NCBI RefSeq assembly: GCF_040958095.1
Contig: NC_091165.1
Location: 27,116,479 to 27,180,478, forward strand
DNA from: Procambarus clarkii
Taxonomy: Eukaryota > Arthropoda > Malacostraca > Decapoda > Cambaridae
DNA: 64,000 nucleotides
Direction of reading: 5' to 3'
Shown: piece by piece, positions 45,778 through 59,500 of the stretch
Layout of the letters: each line of letters starts with the position of its first letter
How positions within the stretch are numbered: the stretch's first letter is position 1
The notes under the pieces: model-generated
Told to the model about the DNA's origin: nothing
Database searches by the model: none
The model's input: only the letters and a program-made list of their open reading frames with translations
Made by a program: the position numbers and the translations under genes

Positions 45778-46514
45778 CTATACACTTGAAAAAAGCACTG
45801 AAATAGCAAAACCAGGTAAGATGAAGAATTAACATGGATAAATAGGTTATAGCATTAATATTGACACGTTATGTATTATGGCTAGATTGTAATAATGCTG
45901 ACTGACACGTTTGGTGTTTGAACTTGCTTAAAAAAAAAATGGGGGGAAATAGTTATGGAGGCAAAGATAGAGAAATATATTTTTGGGCTTGGATACTAAT
46001 GAGTTTGATCAAGCAGTTTACAAGCAAGTGAATTCCTGCCTGAATGAAACTCTTAAGTGTCCAAACCAGATGCAACAAGAATCCATTCTGTTAAAACACT
46101 CATTACATTCAGTTGCAACTGAAAATAATGGGTGTCTTCTGTAGTGAGGCCATGCTCTCACTGGACTATGACTTTAGTACTACTGTAATATGTAAACAAA
46201 AATCTACAAAATGTATAAAAACAAAATTTAAAAGCAAAATTTTTTATCAATGTATGCAAAGGTATGACCTATCGTAAAAAATACTGTACTGTACAAAATT
46301 TGCATTAAAGTGAAAAATGACAAAATTGGAATACGTACACGTACAACAGATTTTCAGTTATGAGGGAAATTTACAGTATGTATCTCCTGTTCAAGTAGGA
46401 GTACAATACATTTTTACATCCGGTAGTTATAGGAGTAGACAACTTCTCACTCCTGTTAACAGGCCAAGAACTTTCCCTTCCCATAGCTTGTGGTAAACCT
46501 TACCCTCAAACAGG

Positions 46515-46680
46515 ACATGCAATTGGTTAACAACCAGGTACCCAATTACTGCTGGGTGTAAAGGAGTGAACAATTAAGGATTGGCACCCAGTCAGTCCTC
46601 TCTGGCCAAGACTCAAACCCTGACCAATTTACTTGTGGGGCGAGTGTGTTACCACAATGCCACCAGGGACTGTACACTTA
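46515..46680 (-). mobile_element. diverged SINE fragment with shared core
   Basis: On plus, GGTACCCAATTACTGCTGGG and a B-box complement near GACTCAAACCCTGACC, then GCGAGTGTGTTACCACAATG. Resembles families A/B in order but is too diverged to place. Confidence 0.5.
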
Positions 46681-46951
46681 ACTGTACTGTTAGCCATAAT
46701 ATTGATGATCTTTAAGGTAAGTAAAAAGAATTAATTAAATGTATATATATATATATATGTATTAAGTAAGAAATGATTGCTTATGTATTACAATACTGTA
46801 TTTAAGAATGCCAAGAGAAAGAGAGGTGTTCTGTCACTTCTAGTAAGAAAGCCTTTCAAAATTTGGTAATGGATGTACACATGTACAAAATTTGGTAAGG
46901 GACATACTTTACATACAGTATACTGTACTATACATACATATAGTATATAAT

Positions 46952-47457
46952 AATTCATTGTGTCGGGGGACAGGCAGCCAGAGTGTATTAATACATGTTA
47001 GACTTATATTGAGGTCCACTTTCCCCATGGTCGAATTACTGACCCTGCTCAGGATGCAACCCCACAACAAGCCGACTAACTCTCTTGAGTACTTACTGCA
47101 AGGTGAACAGAGGCATTAGGTGATAGGAAATGCTCTCAACAATTTCTGTCCCGCCTGCAATTCGAACCCGGAATTCTTGATTGTGTTGGGGGGGACAGGA
47201 AGCCAGGTTATACATAAAGTAGATGTTAGGCTTATACTGAGCCCCCCCCCCCCCAAGAGTCAAACTATTGAACTGTTCCCGCCCAGGATGCAACCCCACA
47301 ATGCACTAACTAATGCCTCGGTACCTATTTACTGCTTGGTGGATAGGGGCATGAGGGAAAAGGAAATGCACCCAGCCATTTCTGTGCCTCCTGGGATTCA
47401 AACCCGGAATTCTCTATTGAGGGTTGAGAACGAACCAGACTGTACTACTGGGACCCT
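46952..47457 (-). mobile_element. two adjacent SINE family B copies
   Basis: A truncated copy (46952 to about 47183) adjoins a fuller copy (about 47184-47457). Each has the GACAGG(C/A)AGCCAG end, the core and the B-box complement (CAATTCGAACCCGG and GATTCAAACCCGGAA). Both point the same way. Either one inserted next to the other or a dimer was copied. Confidence 0.8.
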
Positions 47458-47516
47458 CTGTAACACATATATACTGGTACAGTGCATACATATAGTACCT
47501 GTACATACATTTTACA

Positions 47517-47868
47517 GGTGCATGTGGTAGTGGGGGGTGAGGGTGCATGTGGTAGTGGGGGGGAGGGTGCATGTGGTAGTGGGGGGTGAGGGTGCATGTG
47601 GTAGTGGGGGGTGAGGGTGCATGTGGTAGTGGGGGGGAGGGTGCATGTGGTAGTGGGGGGTGAGGGTGCATGTGGTAGTGGGGGGTGAGGGTGCATGTGG
47701 TAGTGGGGGGGTGAGGGTGCATGTGGTAGTGGGGGGGAGGGTGCATGTGGTAGTGGGGGGGGGGGTGAGGGTGTATGTGGTAGTTGGAGGGAGGGTGAGA
47801 GTGAAGAGAAAGTGAGGGTGAGAGTGAGGGGAAGAAAGTAAAAGTGAGGAAAAGTGAGTGAGGGATCT
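47517..47868. repeat. 25-bp G-rich minisatellite (about 11 copies) plus purine tract
   Basis: The unit GGTGCATGTGGTAGTGGGGGGTGAG varies in the length of its G run (47517-47785). It is followed by an almost pure G/A stretch (47783-47868) of GAGGGTGAGAGTGA type. Lies about 530 bases before the GEMIN5 start codon. The histidine/proline open frames opposite are artefacts. Confidence 0.93.
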
Positions 47869-48398
47869 TAAATCTAGCAGTTCAGGAAGTGGGTGAATGA
47901 GATAATTTTATTCTGTTTTAGAACAGTAACTAAAGAAGAAATATGCAACTGCAAATTACATGGCCACATATAGTATATACTTTGTTGTGAAAAAGGGCAG
48001 AGGCAGAGCAGCAGTTGAGTGGGAGTGGGAGGAGGAAAGTCCCTTATAGTGCTGATCAAGATCTTCTGCCTTGCAAAAAGCTGCTGCCATCAGCACCCAC
48101 CAACCTACCCATCCACACTCAGTCATCCAAGGCAATTGGACAACTGAGCATCAACCCCTGCACATTGAGCAGACAGTATATTAATTTCAAACTTATCAAA
48201 ACCATTTAATTGTCTATTTGAATTAGTGTTTGTAATGTAGGAATTATCAAGTTTAATTATCATTAAAGAAATCCTATATGGTAATTGCTTGAATACAATT
48301 CTTTATCTGAAATATAATTGGAAATTGTTAAACTTGCTTTTATCCAATTTAATACAGCAAACTGCTACTTTCCTGCTCAATTTGTCTGAAAAAAAGCA

Positions 48399-51300
48399 AT
48401 GATGGATGACTATCAGGAGTTTGATCGATATTGGGAGAGAGACGACTTTTTTAGTTTTGGCTCCCTCCCAAAGTGTCAGTGCCATTATGACTATGAGGAT
48501 TTTATCATGCATGAGGTATGTGAATTTGTAAACAAATTAGGTACGACTCTAATTTGTAGTTGATAAGTATTTACAGGTAATGTGTGTTGTATATTGTACA
48601 GTTACTGTATTTTGATGTATTATTAGTTGGCTTTCTTAATTTAAATACTGTACAGTACAGTATTTTATATTATTATACTAACATTTTCATGCACAGAATT
48701 ATTACAGAATTTTTAATATGCACTGTGTATAGTATAAAATTGCCTTTGGGCCTTCAAAAATCCAAATATCATGACAGTGCATTATTATGCACAGAAAATT
48801 ACTAATATAGTATAAAATTCTTGGATACAGTAATACTTAGTGACTTACTATAAATGTAGTAACACTTTACCATATCTATTTGTATGTATCCTGACCTTTC
48901 TTGCCAGTTAAAAAATTTTTTTTAACAGGCTAGATATAGTGGCAACGACAGTTACTATTATGTAACTATGTATCTAATTGCCAATGGCTCATTCTAAAAA
49001 ATATTTGTTACTTGGTTTTGTGAATACTACTGTATTAACATACTGTACAATTGTGTTGGCTGTTATTTTGTCAATCTTGTGTCATCATATTTGAGTTACT
49101 TTTATCTTAAATCACAAAATTAACTCGTATGCCAGTAACATGTAATGTCACATCACCACCATAATCATCAGCTTGTACTCCATTGGCTGGCTTGTGTACT
49201 ACTCCCTATCTGTTCCTTATAATTTTAGTGTTCTCCCATCATTAGTGTTTTACTGAAGGTGTTAGTATGTGCAGTACAGTGTTGTAGAAGGTGTGGTACT
49301 GTAACTTAACAATGTGCCTATTTTAATACATATACAGTATTTAACTTTCTCTTCCTTGCAGACTGGTGCTGCCTCACTCCATGAAAGTGGAAATCAGTAT
49401 TCTAATTATTGTTACTTATTTTCCTTAACTACCGCATTGTGCAGAGCACCTTAAGGCGCTTCGAGAGTTGTTAGTTTTTTTATTTGGCTATATCTTAATG
49501 TTTTTTTAATGTTTTATCACTGTTTTCAAATTAAAATGGTTGAGTTTGGAAATATTTTGACATTAACTTTACCTGAACATTTATATAAAAAAAAAAACGT
49601 TCTTAAGAATTGCACTATGAGGTTTTTGCTGAAACTAGGTGCGCAGTGCTGTGGTTAATGAGTAACGAAATTCTGTATTCAAAAGAAAATGTTTTCTGAT
49701 ATATAGGACTATAATGCATGTTTATTCAACAAATTGAAAACTGTTTAAATGTTCTGTTCCGTTTATATTTATACATTTGCATTCTTAGCAGTGATGGGAG
49801 AATATATAATTTTTCTGTGTTTTGATAGATCGGAGAAATTCTGCTTCCACCATCTCCAAACTGGTTCCTCAGTGATGCTATTGACAGTCGGGATGAAGAT
49901 AATCTGTTGGTTGCTGCATCTTTTAAGGCTATTGTAGTGTATGAGGTAACTGGGGAAAAGAGACTACCAAGAGTGCTCAAGGTGTGTACACATTGCAAAA
50001 AATTCATAATGGTTTTCATTAGATGGTTAGTTTTTGGGCTAGAAAATTCTTGATATTGAACAATGTTAGAAATCCATGATGTTTAATTAAACGTAAATTT
50101 AATAAGGTAAAATTAAACTTGCTTTTTGACCGTTAAATTACAACATTTGAATATAAATAAGATTTTTGGATTTGCTTTATTAGAAATTGATATTGTTCAC
50201 ATGTAATATAGGATGTGCTATTTTACATAAATATATAATATTTTTGCAGGCAGTAGAAAAATGTATTTTCTGAGGTGTTCCATGCTCAGAAAATGAAAAT
50301 AATCAGTAAATTTGACTGAAATAGATGTACTGTAGTCATAAGTGATTATAAATGCTTATTGGGTAGTGCTTAGACAACCTGACTTGCCAGACAAAACCTA
50401 CTGAGTACCGTACAAACTGCAAGAGACTAAAAAATAAATAAATTCACTTACACATACTGCAAAACAAATATAGTGTGTTTATCAATGAAAATAATAAGCA
50501 CTTAAACTCAACCTAGAATAAATTGATCAATGATTACAATTTCATATAATAATTGCTTGAAAGTCCAACATAAAAAAACTGTGTAATGCCAGTGACGATA
50601 GGCAACGATTGTCAATTGTAGATCTTAGTTTTAATCCTTTTAAACTTGGAAATTTGACCTCTCATCTTAATGGAGATTATGGAAAGTGTAATAAGAAAGT
50701 AATGGAAAAAGAGTGGTAGTAGAGGTGAATAATAAAATGAAAGGAAGAAAGGTTAGTATGGGACTAAAGAAAAGACTGAGAAACAATGTTGCTCCCAGCT
50801 CTGACATATGGAAGTGAAACTTTGGCATGGAAAGGGACAGTGTGCTCAATAGCACAAGCTGTAAAAATTATTTATGTTGTGAAAAGCAGCTGGAGTAAGT
50901 ATGTGAGATGGGTATAACAATTTAAAGTCATTGAGGGATATGGAATGAAATGAAAGAGGGGTGAGGGAATGAAATGTGGCGGTGTGGAGTTAATGAAGAA
51001 TAATATTCAGAGGTAGTATGGACATGTTGGTAAAATGCCTGAAAATTTGTTAACAATAAGTGTACACGGGTGAAATAAAGGATGTGGTTGAAGCAGATGA
51101 CCAGTATCTTGGCAGGGAAGAGTGGAAAAATATATGTAAGAAAAAATTGGGGAGCTGTGTTAGAGCTTTAAAGGTTGAAAGGTTTTTGAGGTGATAAAGC
51201 CTCCTGAAGAAACTTTTGCTGTGGCCATCCTGTAATGGGAAACTCCTGGAAGGTGGTAAGACATCTGGGCTATTGATAAATAGACCAGCTTACATCCCTT

Positions 51301-54300
51301 TCATGTAGTTTTGGTAAGTTCAGTTAGTGAAAATATTTGCTTTACTGCTGACCAAGTTTCCCTAGGATCATTTATTTGTGATATAAATTTCACCGGATAA
51401 TTTACAAATAAATACGGTACTGTATTTAGCTATAATTGTTAATGGCTTGGGCCTCAATAAATTTATCTTTTATGTATATAATGAACATTTGACTTATTCC
51501 AGGTAATACCTCACAGCAGTGAAAGAGTTTTGTCTGTTCGATTACATCGCAAAGTGTCCGAGCCAGATTATGGACACACAGTTGCAAGCACTAGTGATAC
51601 GTCGGTTGTTAGATTATATAATTTACACACTGGTGATGTTATTGCACAGCATCAGGAACACCAGGTAAGACATATCTAATACTGTGTTAGGAATATTTAC
51701 AGTCCCTCTTATTATTAGGTAGGAGGGTAAAAGAGCTGGAATTGTTTTCCATGCTTGAAGGCTAAGAGTTCTCCTAGTACAGCTCATTTAAAAGCCTTTC
51801 CATCCAAGCTTTATTAAGAAAACAATTTGCCAGTTGATTTATATCAAAGCTCCTGGATTACTGTTGGAAACACAGGGGAGTGAAGTAATGTTATCAAAAT
51901 CCACTTGCCCTACCTATGATTCAGACCTAGATCCTTTTACTTATAAAGTGAATGTGCAAGCCACAAATATTTCTATATTCATTTAAATCTGCTATAAATG
52001 AACATACATACTCAAGCATGTCTTATATAAACATAGCTGTTTTATTATCATTTAGGAATATATTTCACTATAGAATGGATCCAGTGGTATCTCAAAAACA
52101 AATAATTGTAGCTGTGCCAAAATTTCTACACCCCCTCCCTGATGCAAGGGGGTAAATCCCAGTAGTCTTGATTGGTGATACTGTATATCAAATTGTTTTG
52201 TCCAACCAAGAAAATTCAATCTTTGTTTAAGTTTTGAATGTACTGTAAACCATGATACAGAGTAGGTAAATTTTTGTAATTGTAACACTAATATTTATTA
52301 AGTTTCAAATTATTCATAATTACAGAGGTTGAAAGTTATCACAATATGGTCACGATCTCCTTTTAACCTATCCTTACTGTACAGTCATATAATCTGATAC
52401 TCCTAAGTCATCCTCTCCTTCCCGTCTTTCATTCCACCTCCTTACCCCTGCCATCGTCCTTCCTAATTCAGCACCTCCTTAACTACCCTTCCTCTACAGC
52501 TACCCAAAATTAGGTACCCCTGAAAGCAAACAACTTCTGTATCATGTTGCAGTGTTTAAATGCATTATTAAGCCAAGGGATGTGATCAAACCAAGAAATT
52601 GGTTGATGAGGTCACAAGGCAACAGAAGAGGAAATTAAAAAAAGACAGGAGTCTATATGCAGGAAATACCGTTGGAAAATGCAAAAGAGATGAAATTTGC
52701 AATTCTTTTTTAGTTTAATGTAACAGGGTCACTCGGAGATCTACAAAAGAAAGAAAACATGGGTATACTAATTTTCCAACGCTGTCAGAAAATATTTGAT
52801 AATATTCCTAATATAATACTAGCGTATAAGATAGAGATTTATGTTGGGATATCTGAAAAGACACTGAACTGGAAAGACCTTTAATCAAATACAATTTTGT
52901 CACAAGAAAGGATATGACATGCTGGGGGAATGTAGCAAGCCCAATGTTGTTCTTAGTTTATATGTACTGTATATGAATAACCTATCTGAGGAAGTGCATT
53001 CCACCCCTGGGAAGTCGGAAGCAATCTTCCTGGCTCTTCTTTCTGCCCTGTGTACGGAGGCAGTTCTTGGGTTGTCTTTAGACACCAGCTCTTCTTTCCA
53101 CCTTTATTTTATTGATACGTATTGTCTTAAACATAATATTTTTTAAAAATTATGAATGTTTATTATTTCTATCAAATTTTCTAGGGTCTTAATGTTAATG
53201 GCATTTGCTGGGGCAGCATTGGAGGAGAAGAAGTCGTAGTGACAGTGAGCAGTGGTGGGCGTATGGTAGTGTGGCAGGCAAGACACGGTGCAACACGTAT
53301 CCATACTATTCGTGAGTTTTCTGAACTCACCTTGGTGGAGATTAATCCGAAGAATCCTTCACAGGCTCTTGTTGCTGCTGAAAAGGATATTGCACTTGTC
53401 TCTCTAAAAGGTAATATTGCATAGCATTTACATGTGCATATAAGAAATTAAAGTATTTTCATTATGTCCTGATGAATTTATTTTGTCTTCAGAGTATTTA
53501 TTGATCTGATGTATATACACTTTCATTGTCTACCAGGTTACTAGGGGTTGAGTGTTTTGGCAATCCTATCCATTTACATCATTGTGAGCTTCTTCATACA
53601 GTATATACACACCTTTCCATATCTTAACTATACCCACATCTTCCTTTTTTCACTTACTCTACTATCTCATCTTTGATGACGTTTATTTTGAGAATGTTGG
53701 TGTTGTGTCTAGCAAATTATTGTCAAGTTTTCTGCCCCAAAGGACCAACTAGTAAAACACAGCCATTTGGTTTTACTGAATCAGAATTAATACCATGGTA
53801 CCCCAGATTTGCAGGTACTGTACTTGTAGGTTTAGCAGATTTTGGGGATGTAATCATCTTTTCAGAATTTTGTTTTCTACTAAACTTGCTTCTGACCTTC
53901 ATATTCACTCAGATTTTTCTGCTCAAATAGCCTTTTCATGCCTTTATTTTATCATACTCCCTCGTGTACAAAATCCGCTTCTTTCCTAACCAATTACTCT
54001 TACCACTATTTCATCTCGTTAAGCCAGTTTATGCTCCACTATATAATAGCTTAGTATTACTAACCATGCATTCCTTGTATACCTTCCATATTACATCAAG
54101 GGTTCAACTGGCTTCACGTCTTTCTTTAAGAACATTTAACCATAAATTTGCAAATTTTACTCAATTGATCTCTCAATATGTACCTATGTATACTTTACCA
54201 AAATTGATTATTGTTTAAACTACATTTCTTAATGGGACAAGTGTTATAAGATTACACTTTATCTTCAAACCAATGTATATGTAAAATGTTGGCTGACTAA

Positions 54301-56476
54301 ATATTTGTTTTAGATGGAGGAGTTCTTACGCACCTGCACGGCCATGATTATGGAGTGTACTGCATAAGATGGTACCTTGGTGACGGTAACCCATTCTCAC
54401 AGGATTCTGGACCTATCAATCACAGGGCAGAAGCTCTAAAGGATAGCTATGCCAAAGTCAATGGTGAAAGTGGGAAAAATAAGGATAAAAGTAAGTACTC
54501 AAAATAACTTTTAGTTCCTACCAATTCTGTATGTGAAGACAAATAATTGAAGGTTTTTCTTTTTTCTTTACTCATTAAAGATTTTGTTTTATTTACACAA
54601 TTAATTAAAGTTCTATTTGAATTTTTTTTTGTATGTATTAAATGTTGCCAGGTACTTATAAGTCTTGATCATCCTTTAGGGTACATAGCATTGGGCCACA
54701 ACTCTTTAGCAGTGGACCTTTGTTTCTGTGACAAAAACAAGTCATGATAGTAGCAACAGAATCTTGTTTATAGATATAGATGGAGAATAAGCTTGAAATA
54801 CAGAAACTCTAAAATAATAATTAAGATGAGTATGTTATATGCCCAAGAAGAATGTCTTTAGTTTTTAACTGGAGGGTGAATTTGGGCTATATTTTGTGCA
54901 AAAATTATGGCTTTCCACTTCTGTGACATGGCCTAAATATAAGTGATCACTTTAAACCTCCTCCACCCCCATGTCAATATTATAATTAAAGTATTCCCAT
55001 GTTAGGAATTGGGGAGAGTTGCATGGTTTGCTCTTCAGTGCCTGGCCTTCCTTCTGGTCTGTGATCAAGTTGGTGCCAGTGGTTTCCTCATGCTCTTCTG
55101 GCTTGCTGGGATGGGTAAACGTTAAAGTTGTCCATTTTGTTATTTTCAATAGGCATTTTTTTTTCTAAAAAAAAACATTAAGTCAAGATCACATTAGGTG
55201 ACTGTCTAATATCAGTAATATATCACAAACACTTTATTGATTTTGGTTTTCAATATAGATTCAGAGAATGGTAAACAGCAGAACAACAAAGCCGTGGGAA
55301 CTTTTGAGGGCCCATTCTTTGTATCTTCTGATTATGGCCGCAACTTCTTACTGTGGGATCTGTCGGCCAAAAGATACATAACCAAAGCTAATGTTCCCCT
55401 CTCGGCATCTGGCTTTAAAAAACAGACATCAGTAAGTATTGTTTCCTCATTGAGCATTTTATCTTTACAGATGATGTTGAATGTTAACATGCTTATATCC
55501 TGTAAGAGTTTAAGTACAATACTATGGTATACAGTATTTAGCTTTTTATTATTATTCAATCATTATCTGTTCCATTATAAGCACAAAGTCTAGCATAGAA
55601 GATTTTTCAAATAATTATCATAAGCTATGTTTTCAATTCAAGTATCGATACATTGATTTATTGCCAAATTATTTGTATAATATCATAATAAAAGACTTGT
55701 CATTACTGTATACAGTATTTGTTTTCCATGTAATTAATTAATTGTTATAAGCATTTCCTATTATATTAGTATCTGACCTGCATTCCCTCTGAATTATCCT
55801 ATAGAAACGGCTGTTAACAACAGTCATTTAAGCCACCCCTTTTGTTAAGAGTCAAAGATAGTATAGACAGCAACCTTAAATCAGTTGATGCATTTGAACT
55901 ATGTTTTATAAAATACAATGTGTTGAACTTATTGTAAAGGCTAATTGAATATACAGGAATATAATTGTTAAAGTACAGTACTGTACAGTGTTATTTCTAA
56001 AATCTGTACATTCTTATGACACTAACGTACCATGATTTGATGTGAAAAAGTTTAATTTGGTTTGAAGCAGACTTTGAAATTGTGACTGTAAATTTATAAC
56101 TACCAGCATGAGAGTAAGCCAGGCTTAGATGTAAATTTCAGTACATTGATGACAATGATTTACTAATGCTGTGCATTACATAATCCTTTATTTTCATTTT
56201 ACAAAATGTGATTTGTTTGTTTGCTATTACTATCCTACACAGAGTAAGGACAAGATCACTGGAAAGCAACACATTGCTTTGGCATGGCATAATGGAAGCC
56301 TCATATCTTCATCTGTTAGAGGAGAGCTTCTTCAGTGGACACTGCAACCTGGAGGCGCCAAGTTCAAAGTAAGCCTCACTATTTTATTTTGTTAGAGATG
56401 CTTTCATTGGGTGTAGATTCACTGGCTTTAACTTACTACAAATGTAATTTTTGTGTGTGTGTAATTACCTGTGTCT

Positions 56477-56521
<45 letters not shown>

Positions 56522-59500
56522 AAGAAAATCTTAATGGGGAAAGCATCTTAATAAGAAGTATCTTGACAAGTGGAAATGGATGTAAAAAATAGTGTAGTGA
56601 TGGAGCTACGCTACTTTTGTAGCTCCCATTGTCCTTAAAGCCTGTCTACTTAATTTTTGAATTTGAACTCCAAGTCTATCATTAGAGGCTATTTCTAGTT
56701 TTCTTAGTGGCAGACTCGGTACCACCAAGTAGAGTGCATGTCACTGCAACTTGCACCTGCTTTTCCTTGACCTGGTCCACTTTAAATAACAAGTAAATTT
56801 CTAACTCTACGATGCAATAAAATTGTGAAAGCAAATGTTTAATTTTTAGCCCCATACAGACCCCCAAGACAGTATGGGTCAAAATGGAGTGGCTGAACAT
56901 GTTGATTATGATGGCTATGTGAGCTTGTGGGCCACTGCTACCAAAAGCCTTACTGATCAAACCATTAGTGAACAAACTTGATCTTGGACCAAGCTTGTAA
57001 GAGCTGAACAATTTTTAAAACCTGCCACCACTAGTATCATTGCACTCATCTTCCTTACATAATCCATTTCATATCCTGTGATAAACTTGTTCTTGATTGC
57101 CCTCATGAGATCGATCCAAATTTTATTTGATCAATCTGAAGGCAGGTAAAGACATTAACACTTGCAGATTTATGAACATTGCCATATCTTACTGGTGAAA
57201 CCATTAATTAAAGAATGTTAGTGTCTTCTATGTCATATCTTTACATCTGTTTTTAAATGTTTTTTCAGTTTTGGTTCTTTTATGTGAAAAGTTCTGTGTT
57301 TTTAAATTTAGTAGTTTAAATTGTAATTTTTTCACTAGGTATTACACCATCTTCACAACCGAGTCCTCTACAATGTGATGGTGATGGGGGACATAGTTGT
57401 GACCAGTGGACAAGATCGGTTCCTCCATGGCTTTCATATTGGGAACTCTTCTCACATGTTTCAATTGACTACGCTTGGTGCTAGTGCTACCACCTTTTCT
57501 TTCTGCCCACACGATGCCAACAGGTTGGTCTGAAAACAAAGAAACTCATTTGTTGTTATAAATACGTTATGTGGGCTATTACAATGAGTTTTAAAATACT
57601 GTATATTATGTTGCAAATGATACATAGAAACTTGTTATATTTCAAGTGATCACTCTTGGGAAAGGTAAAAGATGACAATTCAGTAACACTGTACAGGAAA
57701 CTTAGAAATGCTAAGGTTATTTTGTTAAATAATTGATAATTGTTATATTGGTTTTCCTGTTGGATGTTAGAATGTGAATTATGAAAGTACTTGAATGCAT
57801 TGAACTTGAATTTTTGAAGCTTTGTTCAGTATGAAGATTATTTATTCAGTTGTGGGACTGCACAATGAAATCACATTAACATGATATATTGTTATCATTT
57901 GTGATACATACTGATATCAGTTGTGGGAAATTCCATAACATACTTATCAGTGGCAAGGTAGCTTAATGCAGTCTTGAGAAGGTAATACTACAATTAAACT
58001 AATGTGATTAGCTCATTTGCTGCAACAATGTGATTACTGTTTTGATGCTCTGAGTTATATTCCAGAGAGTTAGAGCTTGTGTCTGAAGCTATAAGTTGAG
58101 CCTGGGGGTATGATTGAAATCTGATTGGGGGTCCTTTTGTAATTGTTAAAAAAAAAGACCACATTTCATTAAAATTTATGTGCTGGTAAGCAGTTGTTGG
58201 GAGTAGTTCTGCTTGCTCAAGTTTATGAATGAAGGTACTTAATACATGACTACCCATGAAAGCATTAAAACCTTCCTCAAAAATAGCTTCAATAGCTTCC
58301 AGTGTTCAAAGTGCACATCTAAAAACTTTTCACACTTTTAAAATCTAATTACAGTACTTGGCTGAAGACTTAAGAGCAGAATTGTGGTGACACTTTATAA
58401 TTTTAATGTGATGTGAATTATGATGTTTGAGGTTTCTGATTAATGAAGTAGATAAAAACAATTAGGATTAAGTATTGCCAAGAAGAGCCAGCTGCTATTA
58501 AGAGATTAAACATGAGAGAATTGTGCATGAGGCCTGTAGGGCAGGCTTTTTTAACCTTGGTAAACTCATTAACCTATTATCCTGCCCAGTCATGTTAGGG
58601 TAAAATATGGCTTAAAATAGCCGAAATGTATCTTCCTGAACAGTACCATTCAATTGCCCCAAAAAGCAAGATCTGTTGCTTTGTGAACAAGGATAAAAAT
58701 TATCAGGAAGTTAACATTCTCAGCACTAATGCTATGGGTAGCTTTTCAGACAATCTCTACAACGTCATTAAAGTGCTAGTACCACTGGGGATAATTTTTA
58801 TTGAGCTTGTAATGATCGACAAAGGTGAATTCCTAAAAAATCAAAACTGTGTAAGATTTGTGATAATATGCTCACCATAGCAGGTCTCCACTTAACAGCC
58901 TACTTGCCAATCTCATGTCACTGGCCACCAACAGATGTCAGGATCATTACCATAGTATGATTCTAAACCCTCTGCATATTACATTGTTCTTGAAACAAAT
59001 TTACACATTGTGAACAAAAGAAAGGCAGAGATTGTGGGCAACTGAATGACATTTCTTAGAAAGGTGTTTTTCATATTTGCTAATAGTATCTCTGAGCTGT
59101 TGCATTTATCCTTCCTGCCAGGAATTAAAGTTTGGCTTGATGGCATCTTCCTGAGGGTAGTTTCATCATGGCTGGTGCACAATGTCTTATTTCCTGAACA
59201 TGATTGCGAGTGTTTCAGTTCCTCCTACCTTCGGGTTGGTGGAAGGCAGCGTTCAGTTTCCTCTTAAGGTTGCGAGGCTGGATTTGTCGTTTTACATGGG
59301 ATGGCTCTTTCAGAGGAAACTTGTCTCTTTGGATCAAAGTTAGGTTTATCTTCAGATTTTAGCTAGGTTGGGGGAGGAGGGTTCTGCTTCTGGCAATAGT
59401 CTGACACTAGGTTTGGTTGTTGTTAGTGGTTGGTTGCTCCTTATGGGTAGGGGATTGGTCCATTGGACATCTTTTGATGTGGAGTAGCATAATCTACAAA

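Noticed and set aside
47414-47746. His/Pro-rich open frames
   Set aside because: They are the complement of the 25-bp minisatellite plus SINE sequence.
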